From contig JAHFVC010000016.1 in NCBI GenBank assembly GCA_023264765.1, forward strand, positions 1 through 38,520: a DNA stretch of 38,520 nucleotides, read 5' to 3'. Numbering within the stretch: the first letter of the stretch is position 1; each line of letters opens with the position of its first letter. The notes under the pieces were generated by a model, which made no database searches, was not told the DNA's origin, and saw only the letters and a list, made by a program, of their open reading frames with translations. The position numbers were made by a program, and so were the translations under genes. This document shows positions 32,791 to 38,520 of this stretch, in pieces. The DNA comes from Mycobacterium sp. (lineage in GTDB: Bacteria; Actinomycetota; Actinomycetes; Mycobacteriales; Mycobacteriaceae).

Positions 32791-33345
32791 ATGCCTACTT
32801 CGAAGCTTTCCGTTGTCCGCCTGACCGCGTCCGCCGCGGCGGGCCTGACGCTGCTCGCCACCGCGGCGGGACTGGCCGGCGCCGCACCGGACAGCGATGG
32901 TCAGGGCTACGTCGATTCCACCGCGCGGTGCAGTGCCCCGGCGGTCGCTGTCCTGTTCGGCAGCACGTCGAGCGCGCGGATCGCCATCTGCAAGACCTCG
33001 GCCGGTGGCTACGAGTACCGCGGCGTACGGGTGCGTGACGGTGCCAAACTCGTCCTCAAGGCCACCGCCTCGAACGGCGGATTCGTCGCCGAGAGTGACG
33101 GTGTCACCTACACCGTCACGCCTAGCGGACTGAAGGTGAGCACCGGTGGCACCGTGCTGCGCAACGAACCGATGACCGACGTGCATGAGCCCCAGGGCAC
33201 CCTCGCCACCGCGCCGTCCACCTCGACGAGCGGCACCACGACGAGCGGCACCGCCACCACGGTGACCACGACGGTCACTTCCGCGACGCCGACCTCCACG
33301 TCGCCGCTGCCGCCGCCGCTGCCCGCGGAGGCCGGCGGCCGCTGA
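32791..33345 (+). CDS. Secreted protein of unknown function with Thr-rich tail
   Basis: A 184-aa exported protein, ATG 32791 chosen for AGGTGGA upstream; an upstream in-frame ATG at 32707 lacks a ribosome site. The signal peptide (about residues 1-33) ends in LAGAA. The mature part has two Cys (STARCSAPAVAVLFGSTSSA, then ARIAICKTSAGGYEYRGV) about 20 residues apart that could pair, followed by beta-rich segments (FVAESDGVTYTVTPSGLKVSTG). The C-terminus is a repetitive Thr/Ser tract and ends Pro-rich. I do not recognise a family. A TANNNT box (TACCCT 32763-32768) may be its promoter. Confidence 0.75.
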   Translation: MPTSKLSVVRLTASAAAGLTLLATAAGLAGAAPDSDGQGYVDSTARCSAPAVAVLFGSTSSARIAICKTSAGGYEYRGVRVRDGAKLVLKATASNGGFVAESDGVTYTVTPSGLKVSTGGTVLRNEPMTDVHEPQGTLATAPSTSTSGTTTSGTATTVTTTVTSATPTSTSPLPPPLPAEAGGR

Positions 33346-33364
33346 GACGCTTATTGGCAACGGT

Positions 33365-33370
33365 TACCAT
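33365..33370 (+). promoter_or_regulatory. Leaderless -10 box (TACCAT) for 128-aa gene
   Basis: TACCAT fits TANNNT and is followed by 6 nt (TAAGGG) and GTG 33377. TSS at the start codon is likely; the AGGG is too close to the start to act as a ribosome site. Confidence 0.55.
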
Positions 33371-33376
33371 TAAGGG

Positions 33377-33763
33377 GTGTTCCTTGCTCCACGCCGGCTG
33401 CTGCGCGTCCCGGATCTCGACGACCTGAGGCCGGGTGCGATCCGTCTGACGGTGCCCCTGGTCGACGACGTGATCCAGATCGGTCTTGGTGGGCGTTACC
33501 GAACCGGCGCGATCGACGTGGTCAAGAATCCCGGCCTGCTGACCGTGCGGCGCGTCGATGGCCGGCCGCTGCAAGTGCGGATCGTCCGCGACGAGCCGGC
33601 CACCGTGTTCCGCACGCCGATATCGCACCTGTGGCTGCGCCGTGTCCACTCGGGATGGTGGGTGGCACCGCGTTCGGTGTCCGTCGGCCGGGTGGCAGAC
33701 CTGGAGCAACTGGTTCGCACGGTGGTCAACTTCGGGTTGGCGAAGCAATCAGTTGCAGTATGA
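33377..33763 (+). CDS. Protein of unknown function (128 aa)
   Basis: Not recognised. GTG 33377 is set by the -10 box 6 nt upstream. The protein is soluble and beta-rich: IRLTVPLVDDVIQIGLGG, LLTVRRVDGRPLQVRIVRDE, SHLWLRRVHSGWWVAPRSVS, then a final helix (VADLEQLVRTVVNFGL). It has no signal peptide or membrane segment. The 3' end overlaps the convergent secreted chorismate mutase gene by 15 nt. Codon use is normal for the window and the frame is uninterrupted, so I regard it as real. Confidence 0.7.
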   Translation: MFLAPRRLLRVPDLDDLRPGAIRLTVPLVDDVIQIGLGGRYRTGAIDVVKNPGLLTVRRVDGRPLQVRIVRDEPATVFRTPISHLWLRRVHSGWWVAPRSVSVGRVADLEQLVRTVVNFGLAKQSVAV

Positions 33764-34300
33764 GTGGGTCGCGTACGCCAACGCATCGCGGTAATCCTGG
33801 TCCAGCTGGTGGGCCGCCGCGGCACCCTCGGTAGCACCGCGCAACGCCGCGGCGCACGACGGTGAATGCAGCAGATGCCATTGCCCCGCAAGCTCATCGA
33901 CGATCGTCGTGTTCAGCGCGTCGATGCGCGCCCGGGATGAGGACAGGTCGGGCGCGGTGGGCGGTGCGGCCGCGGGATCGAGTTTCCACTCGGCGAAGCG
34001 GCGATATTCGACCGCCTCGGTCGCGTGGATCTGGTCGGTGAAGATTCGTGTCACGTAGCCGGCGTCGATTCCGCGGGTGTCCGCTGCGGTGGCGACGGAG
34101 GTGAGCACCTGCTGCACGCGTTCCGGATCTTCGATGTCGCCTTTGGTGATCCACTTGAGCGCGGCGACCGGGTCGGCGACCTGGAGCCGTTCTACGGCGG
34201 CCGACACCAGGGGATCCAGTGGGTTGGGTGTCGCGTGCGCGACGGCCGGCGTCACGGTGACGGCAGTGACGGCGGCCAGTGCGGCAAGACCGAGCTTCAT
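33749..34300 (-). CDS. aroQ: Secreted chorismate mutase (AroQ-gamma type)
   Basis: A 183-aa exported all-helical chorismate mutase, resembling the secreted M. tuberculosis enzyme (Rv1885c). ATG 34300 gives a signal peptide (MKLGLAALAAVTAVTVTPAVAHA). The mature helices hold the expected charged active-site residues: VADPVAALKWITKGDIEDPERVQQVL, IFTDQIHATEAVEYRRFAEWKLDP, SRARIDALNTTIVDEL, and a Cys pair (PSCAAALRGA, then SYCN). It converts chorismate to prephenate; why mycobacteria export it is not known. It starts 2 nt after the TetR stop, so both are on one transcript, and it shares a regulator with the divergent mmpS-mmpL operon. Confidence 0.9.
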   Translation of the reverse strand: MKLGLAALAAVTAVTVTPAVAHATPNPLDPLVSAAVERLQVADPVAALKWITKGDIEDPERVQQVLTSVATAADTRGIDAGYVTRIFTDQIHATEAVEYRRFAEWKLDPAAAPPTAPDLSSSRARIDALNTTIVDELAGQWHLLHSPSCAAALRGATEGAAAAHQLDQDYRDALAYATHSYCN

Positions 34301-34302
34301 GG

Positions 34303-34893
34303 TCAGCGCCGCAGTGCCGCGGCGCTGGTCGTTGCGGTGACGGCCAGCAGTCGCTGTGCGCGGTCGAGCAGGATGCGTTGCAGATCGGCGTCGGAGACAT
34401 CGCTCAGGTGCGGCTCGGTGATGCTGCCGAAGATGCCCGCGGTGATCATCCCGATGGTCACCCGGGTCTCGACGTCGACGGTCGGGCCGATCAGCAGCGT
34501 GCGCATGCGGTCGCCGCATTCCTCGAATTCCTGGTGCGACTTCACGAGCTCGAGCACGGCCGGATCGCCGTAGAATAAGGTGCCGATGCGCCGGTGCCGG
34601 ATGGCCAATTCGACGAAGCCGCTGATGGTGGCGTCGCGGCGGGAATCGGGGTTGGCGATGGTCTCGGCGATGCGCACCAACCGGTCCATGTCGTCGAAGA
34701 CGGGCCGCACCACCGAGAGCACGATGTCGTCCTTGGTGTGGAACTGGTAGTAGATCGCGGCCTTGCTGACGCCGAGGTGGTCGGCGATCATCTGCAGCGA
34801 TGTGCCGTTGACGCCGCGTTCGGCGAACAGATTGAGGGCGGCGTCGAGCACCCGCTCGCGTGCGAAACCACGCTGCGCTACCGGCTTGGCCAT
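34303..34893 (-). CDS. TetR-family regulator (mmpS-mmpL neighbour)
   Basis: A 196-aa regulator. ATG 34893 has AAAGGAGG about 9 nt upstream. The HTH region is FARERVLDAALNLFAERGVNGTSLQMIA, then LGVSKAAIYYQFHTKDDIVLSVV (about residues 8-60). The remaining helices (IRHRRIGTLFYGDPAVLELVKSH, IGMITAGIFGSITEP) form the ligand pocket. It is divergent from mmpS-mmpL with a palindromic operator between them and directly upstream of the secreted chorismate mutase, so it probably represses the exporter and its own operon. A possible minus-strand -10 is TACTGT at 34950-34955. The inducer could be a lipid or drug substrate of MmpL. Confidence 0.9.
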   Translation of the reverse strand: MAKPVAQRGFARERVLDAALNLFAERGVNGTSLQMIADHLGVSKAAIYYQFHTKDDIVLSVVRPVFDDMDRLVRIAETIANPDSRRDATISGFVELAIRHRRIGTLFYGDPAVLELVKSHQEFEECGDRMRTLLIGPTVDVETRVTIGMITAGIFGSITEPHLSDVSDADLQRILLDRAQRLLAVTATTSAAALRR

Positions 34894-34993
34894 CCGACCC
34901 GCCTCCTTTCGCTGATCCGGCATGTGACCTGCTGCGCATCTTTGCACGGACAGTATCCGCCGTCACAGACTTTGACGTTCGTCTTGTCCTAAC

Positions 34994-35036
34994 TTAGCCG
35001 ATTGGCTAATCTCGTCCAGTCGAGTAGCTAGGCTAA
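34994..35036. promoter_or_regulatory. Candidate operator/promoter of mmpS-mmpL (TTAGCC-N4-GGCTAA)
   Basis: A 16-bp palindrome TTAGCC (34994-34999)/GGCTAA (35004-35009) matches at 7 of 8 pairs. A second GGCTAAT half-site at 35031-35037, 27 bp further on, overlaps a TANNNT box (TAGGCT 35029-35034). The palindrome covers the corresponding -35 area. Binding of the divergent TetR here would shut the exporter operon. Confidence 0.65.
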
Positions 35037-35070
35037 TTGAGGCTGTTCACGGATCGGACGGAGTCGGGCG

Positions 35071-35502
35071 ATGAACGTGTTGAAGCGCGTGTGGATACCA
35101 CTGGTCATCGTGGTGGTGGTGGCCGTCGCATCCTTCACCGTGATGCGGGTGCGCACCTTCTTCGGAACGGGTCCCGGCTACGTCTCCACAGAGAACAGCG
35201 CCGCCGACGAGAGCGAGCCATTCGACCCCAAAGTGGTGAAGTACGAGATCTGGGGTGAGCCGGGCGCGACGGCGAACGTCAACTACATGGATCTCGACGC
35301 CAAGCCGCAGCGCGCCGACAACGTCGCACTGCCCTGGACCCTCACGTTGAGCACCACCGCGCCCTCGGTCTTTCCCACGATCTCCGGCCAGGGCGACGGA
35401 GCCTCGCTGTCCTGCCGCATCACCGTCGATGACGAGGTCAAGGACGAACGTACTGTCGACGGTGTCGGCGCCCATACCTACTGCTTGGTGAAATCCGCAT
35501 GA
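35071..35502 (+). CDS. mmpS: MmpS-family accessory membrane protein
   Basis: A 143-aa protein, ATG 35071 with GGAG upstream. A single membrane segment ([18 protein letters not shown], residues 8-25) anchors a periplasmic beta-sandwich with the MmpS pattern: [42 protein letters not shown], then a Cys pair ([16 protein letters not shown]). MmpS proteins partner MmpL transporters in lipid or siderophore export. The stop overlaps the mmpL start by 4 nt (ATGA). The number of the orthologue cannot be given. Confidence 0.92.
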   Translation: MNVLKRVWIPLVIVVVVAVASFTVMRVRTFFGTGPGYVSTENSAADESEPFDPKVVKYEIWGEPGATANVNYMDLDAKPQRADNVALPWTLTLSTTAPSVFPTISGQGDGASLSCRITVDDEVKDERTVDGVGAHTYCLVKSA

Positions 35503-38405
35503 GTGCACCTCAGACCGATCCGCCCACCGATCCCTTCGTGGCAACCCCGCACGCGACCGAACAGGACCGTCGCGGCATCGCGAAACTGGTTCGCACACTG
35601 GCCGTTCCGATCATCATCGGCTGGATCGCGCTCGTCGTCCTCCTGAACGTCGTCGTTCCGCAGCTCGAAGTGGTGGGGCAGATGAAGGCGGTGTCGATGA
35701 GCCCCGACACCGCGCCGTCGGTGATCTCGATGAAGCGCGTCGGCGACAACTTCAAGGAATTCAAGTCAAACAGCTCGGCCATGGTGGTGCTGGAGAGCGA
35801 CCACCAACTCGGCGACGCCGAACACAAGTTCTACGACGAGATGGTCGCCAAGCTGGAGACCGACAAGAAGCACGTCGAGCACGTCCAGGACATGTGGGGC
35901 GATCCGCTGACGGCGGCCGGCGCGCAGAGCGCTGACGGCAAGTCCACCTACGTGCAGGTGTACACGGCCGGTAACCAGGGCGAGTCGCTGGCCAACGAGT
36001 CGATCGAGGCGGTGAAGAGCGCGGTCGACAGCATCACCGCCCCTCCCGGGGTGAAGGTCTATGTGACTGGACCGGCCGCGATGACGGCCGATCAGCAGAT
36101 CGCCAGCGACCGCAGCCTCAAGGTCATCGAGGCGCTCACCTTCTGCGTGATCATCGTGATGATGCTGCTGATCTACCGGTCGGTGGTCTCGGTGCTGCTG
36201 ACCTTGGTCATGGTGGTGCTGGGCCTGGCCGCGACCCGTGGCGCGGTGGCATTCCTCGGTTTCTACGACATCATCGGGCTCTCGACGTTCGCGGTGAACT
36301 TGTTGGTGACGCTGGCGATCGCGGCGGGTACCGACTACGCCATCTTCCTGATCGGCCGGTATCAAGAGGCGCGCACCCGCGGCATGGACCGCGAAGCCGC
36401 GTACTACGACATGTATCACGGCACTGCGCACGTGATCCTGGGCTCGGGCATGACGATCGCCGGCGCGACGTTCTGCCTGCACTTCACCAAGCTGCCGTAC
36501 TTCCAGTCCCTCGGTATCCCGCTGGCCGTCGGCATGGTCACGCTGGTGTTCTGCGCCCTGACGCTCGGGCCGGCCATCATCTCGGTGGCCACCCGGTTCG
36601 GTAAGACGCTGGAGCCCAAGCGGGGCGCCCGTATCCGCGGGTGGCGCAAGATCGGTGCCGCCGTGGTGCGCTGGCCGGGTCCGATCCTGGTGGCGACGCT
36701 GGCGCTGTGCCTCATCGGGCTGGTGGCGCTACCGGGGTACAAGACCAACTACAACGACCGCAATTACCTGCCTGCCGATCTGCCCGCGGCCGAGGGGTAC
36801 GCGGCTGCGGACCGGCACTTCAATCAGGCGCGGATGAACCCCGAGCTGCTGCTGATCGAGAGCGATCACGATCTGCGCAACTCGGCGGACTTCCTGGTGA
36901 TCGACAAGATCGCCAAGGCGGTGTTCCGCACGCCCGGTATCGGGCGTGTGCAGGCCATCACCCGGCCGCAGGGCACTCCGATCGAGCACACCTCGATCCC
37001 GTTCCAGATCAGCATGCAGGGCACTTCTCAGAAGATGAACGAGAAGTACCAGCAGGACATGATGGCCAACATGCTCAAGCAGGCCGACGACATGCAGTCG
37101 ACCATCGACAGCATGACGAAGATGTCCAACATCACGGTCCAGATGGCGGCCACCACGCACTCGATGGTCACCAAGATGAAGAACATGACCGTCGATGTGG
37201 CCGAATTGCGGGACCACATCGCCGATTTCGACGATTTCTTCCGGCCGATTCGTAACTACCTGTACTGGGAACCGCACTGCTACGACATCCCGTCGTGCTG
37301 GGCGATCCGATCGATCTTCGACACCCTCGACGGCATCGACACCATGACCGACGACATCCAGCAGCTGATGCCGGACATGGAACGTCTGGACACCTTGATG
37401 CCGCAGATGGTCGCGCTCATGCCGTCGATGATCGCGACGATGAAGAACATGAAGACCTACATGCTGACCATGTATCAGACCCAGAAGGGCATACAGGATC
37501 AGATGTCGGCCATGCAGGACAACAGTTCTGCGATGGGTGAGGCCTTCGACGCCGCGAAGAACGACGACTCGTTCTACCTGCCGCCGGAGACCTTCGACAA
37601 TCCCGAATTCAAAACCGGTATGAAGAACTTCATCTCCCCGGACGGTAAGTCGGTGCGGTTCATCATCAGCCACGACGGGGATCCGATGAGCCCCGAAGGG
37701 GTTTCGCACATCGAGTCGATCAAACAGGCGGCCAAGGAAGCCATCAAGGGCACGCCCTTGGAGGGCTCCAGGATCTACCTGGCCGGGACCGCGGCGACCT
37801 TCAAGGACATGCAGGAAGGCGCGAACTGGGACCTCATCATCGCGGGTATCGCGTCGATGTGCCTGATCTTCATCATCATGCTGATCATCACCCGGGCGGT
37901 GGTCGCGTCCGCGGTGATCGTCGGGACGGTGTTGCTGTCGCTGGGTGCATCGTTCGGCCTGTCAGTGCTGTTGTGGCAGCACATCCTCGGTACCCCGCTG
38001 CACTGGATGGTGCTGGCGATGTCGGTGATCATCCTTCTTGCCGTCGGCGCGGACTACAACCTGCTGCTGGTGTCCCGGTTCAAGGAGGAGATCCACGCGG
38101 GGCTGAACACCGGCATCATCCGCTCGATGGGCGGCACCGGGTCGGTGGTGACCTCGGCCGGTCTGGTGTTCGCGTTCACCATGATCTCGATGGCCGTCAG
38201 CGAGCTGACCGTCATCGGTCAGGTCGGTACCACCATCGGTCTGGGTCTGTTGTTCGACACGTTGATCATCCGGTCGTTCATGACCCCGGCGATCGCTTCC
38301 CTGTTGGGTAAGTGGTTCTGGTGGCCGCAGCGGGTGCGTCAGCGCCCGGTTCCGTCCAACTGGCCCGCCCCCATCCAGAAGCAGCCCGAGGAGTCCCTCT
38401 CATGA
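35499..38405 (+). CDS. mmpL: MmpL-family RND transporter (MmpL4/MmpL5-like)
   Basis: A 968-aa inner-membrane exporter driven by protons. Membrane segments group as TM1 (about 36-56), TM2-6 (about 205-360), TM7 (about 393-415) and TM8-12 (about 770-950). Asp-Tyr proton-relay pairs are in [19 protein letters not shown] (TM4) and [16 protein letters not shown] (TM10). A long Met/Asp-rich coiled-coil (about 510-700) interrupts the second porter domain, with [20 protein letters not shown] inside. This insert marks the MmpL4/5 branch (siderophore, glycopeptidolipid and drug export) and is absent from MmpL3. It is coupled to mmpS and to the following DUF732 gene. Cargo unknown. Confidence 0.93.
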   Translation: MSAPQTDPPTDPFVATPHATEQDRRGIAKLVRTLAVPIIIGWIALVVLLNVVVPQLEVVGQMKAVSMSPDTAPSVISMKRVGDNFKEFKSNSSAMVVLESDHQLGDAEHKFYDEMVAKLETDKKHVEHVQDMWGDPLTAAGAQSADGKSTYVQVYTAGNQGESLANESIEAVKSAVDSITAPPGVKVYVTGPAAMTADQQIASDRSLKVIEALTFCVIIVMMLLIYRSVVSVLLTLVMVVLGLAATRGAVAFLGFYDIIGLSTFAVNLLVTLAIAAGTDYAIFLIGRYQEARTRGMDREAAYYDMYHGTAHVILGSGMTIAGATFCLHFTKLPYFQSLGIPLAVGMVTLVFCALTLGPAIISVATRFGKTLEPKRGARIRGWRKIGAAVVRWPGPILVATLALCLIGLVALPGYKTNYNDRNYLPADLPAAEGYAAADRHFNQARMNPELLLIESDHDLRNSADFLVIDKIAKAVFRTPGIGRVQAITRPQGTPIEHTSIPFQISMQGTSQKMNEKYQQDMMANMLKQADDMQSTIDSMTKMSNITVQMAATTHSMVTKMKNMTVDVAELRDHIADFDDFFRPIRNYLYWEPHCYDIPSCWAIRSIFDTLDGIDTMTDDIQQLMPDMERLDTLMPQMVALMPSMIATMKNMKTYMLTMYQTQKGIQDQMSAMQDNSSAMGEAFDAAKNDDSFYLPPETFDNPEFKTGMKNFISPDGKSVRFIISHDGDPMSPEGVSHIESIKQAAKEAIKGTPLEGSRIYLAGTAATFKDMQEGANWDLIIAGIASMCLIFIIMLIITRAVVASAVIVGTVLLSLGASFGLSVLLWQHILGTPLHWMVLAMSVIILLAVGADYNLLLVSRFKEEIHAGLNTGIIRSMGGTGSVVTSAGLVFAFTMISMAVSELTVIGQVGTTIGLGLLFDTLIIRSFMTPAIASLLGKWFWWPQRVRQRPVPSNWPAPIQKQPEESLS

Positions 38406-38520
38406 AATTCGTCATCGCCACCCTGATCGCCGGCGCCGCAGTCGGATTGGCCGCACCCGCGCACGCCGATCCGGCCTATGACCGCGACCCCGACACCAAC
38501 TTCGCCCACGAACTGCACAC
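38402..38520 (+). CDS. Secreted DUF732-type protein, 5' part (truncated by window)
   Basis: The gene runs off the window end; about 39 codons are visible. ATG 38402 overlaps the mmpL stop by 4 nt. A signal peptide ([19 protein letters not shown] to AHA) is followed by [18 protein letters not shown], the start of a DUF732-like domain, which usually begins with an Asp-x-x-Phe-x-x-x-Leu pattern. Such small exported proteins are common in mycobacteria and of unknown function. Translational coupling suggests a role with the MmpS/MmpL exporter. Confidence 0.65.
   Translation, partial: MKFVIATLIAGAAVGLAAPAHADPAYDRDPDTNFAHELH

Noticed and set aside
1-38520. CRISPR, insertion sequences, phage or integrase genes, tRNA, rRNA, toxin-antitoxin pairs, riboswitches
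   Set aside because: No repeat arrays, transposase or integrase motifs, tRNA clover-leaf or conserved riboswitch core were recognised on either strand; gene content is uniformly chromosomal mycobacterial.

Overview
The window is strongly GC-rich, with GC-ending codons throughout. Its gene families are typical of Mycobacteriaceae: an mce operon end, an MPT64-type secreted protein, cutinase-like esterases, an F420/LLM oxidoreductase, a PknF-type membrane kinase, an MmpS/MmpL pair, a DUF732 secreted protein and a secreted AroQ chorismate mutase. It looks like chromosome of a rapid-growing mycobacterium (Mycolicibacterium-like). I see no rRNA, tRNA, CRISPR array, insertion sequence, phage gene or attachment site.

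Layout. 1-2237: 3' end of an mce operon (F-position Mce protein, Mce-associated membrane protein, MPT64/DUF3298 secreted protein). 2298-4293: VOC protein, then a DGPF/YCII protein and its ECF42-type sigma factor behind a candidate self-recognised promoter. 4259-8533: TetR and a divergent aldo/keto reductase-SDR pair with a clean operator candidate, an NmrA-like protein and a third SDR. 8538-12566: an MFS transporter fused to a universal-stress domain, a GH16 enzyme and a divergent cutinase. 12534-15775: HelR/HelD-type RNA polymerase motor behind an HxlR-SCP2 regulator, and a 65-aa orphan divergent from it. 15752-18548: PadR regulator divergent from an NTF2-like/LLM oxidoreductase pair, then a second cutinase. 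18666-24337: DUF3516-type helicase divergent from a Ser/Thr kinase with a duplicated Cys-rich extracellular domain and a DUF7373-type lipoprotein. 24324-26907: TetR - acyl-CoA dehydrogenase - PhyH-like dioxygenase. 26989-32531: DUF3159 membrane protein and a six-gene MoxR-DUF58-vWA-vWA-TPR (Bat-like) operon. 32791-33763: two uncharacterised genes. 33749-38520: TetR plus secreted chorismate mutase, divergent from mmpS-mmpL-DUF732.

How the genes work together. Most of the window is small self-regulated modules: a regulator next to, or divergent from, one to three enzymes or a transporter, with an inverted repeat between them. Larger units are the ECF42/DGPF operon, the MoxR/Bat operon (probably an envelope-associated AAA+ chaperone system) and the MmpS/MmpL exporter. 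All eight convergent gene junctions overlap or are separated by only 4 bp, leaving no room for conventional terminators. Several genes appear leaderless, with a TANNNT -10 box 6-7 nt before the start codon, and this was used to choose starts.

Nothing here is a wholly unknown system that I can demonstrate. The best leads are the ECF42 promoter match, the 13-G tract between a TetR gene and the DUF3159 gene, the hairpin/mini-ORF before helR, the MFS-USP/GH16 pair, the MoxR operon whose vWA partners have lost MIDAS residues, and a periplasmic chorismate mutase sharing a regulator with an MmpL4/5-like exporter.
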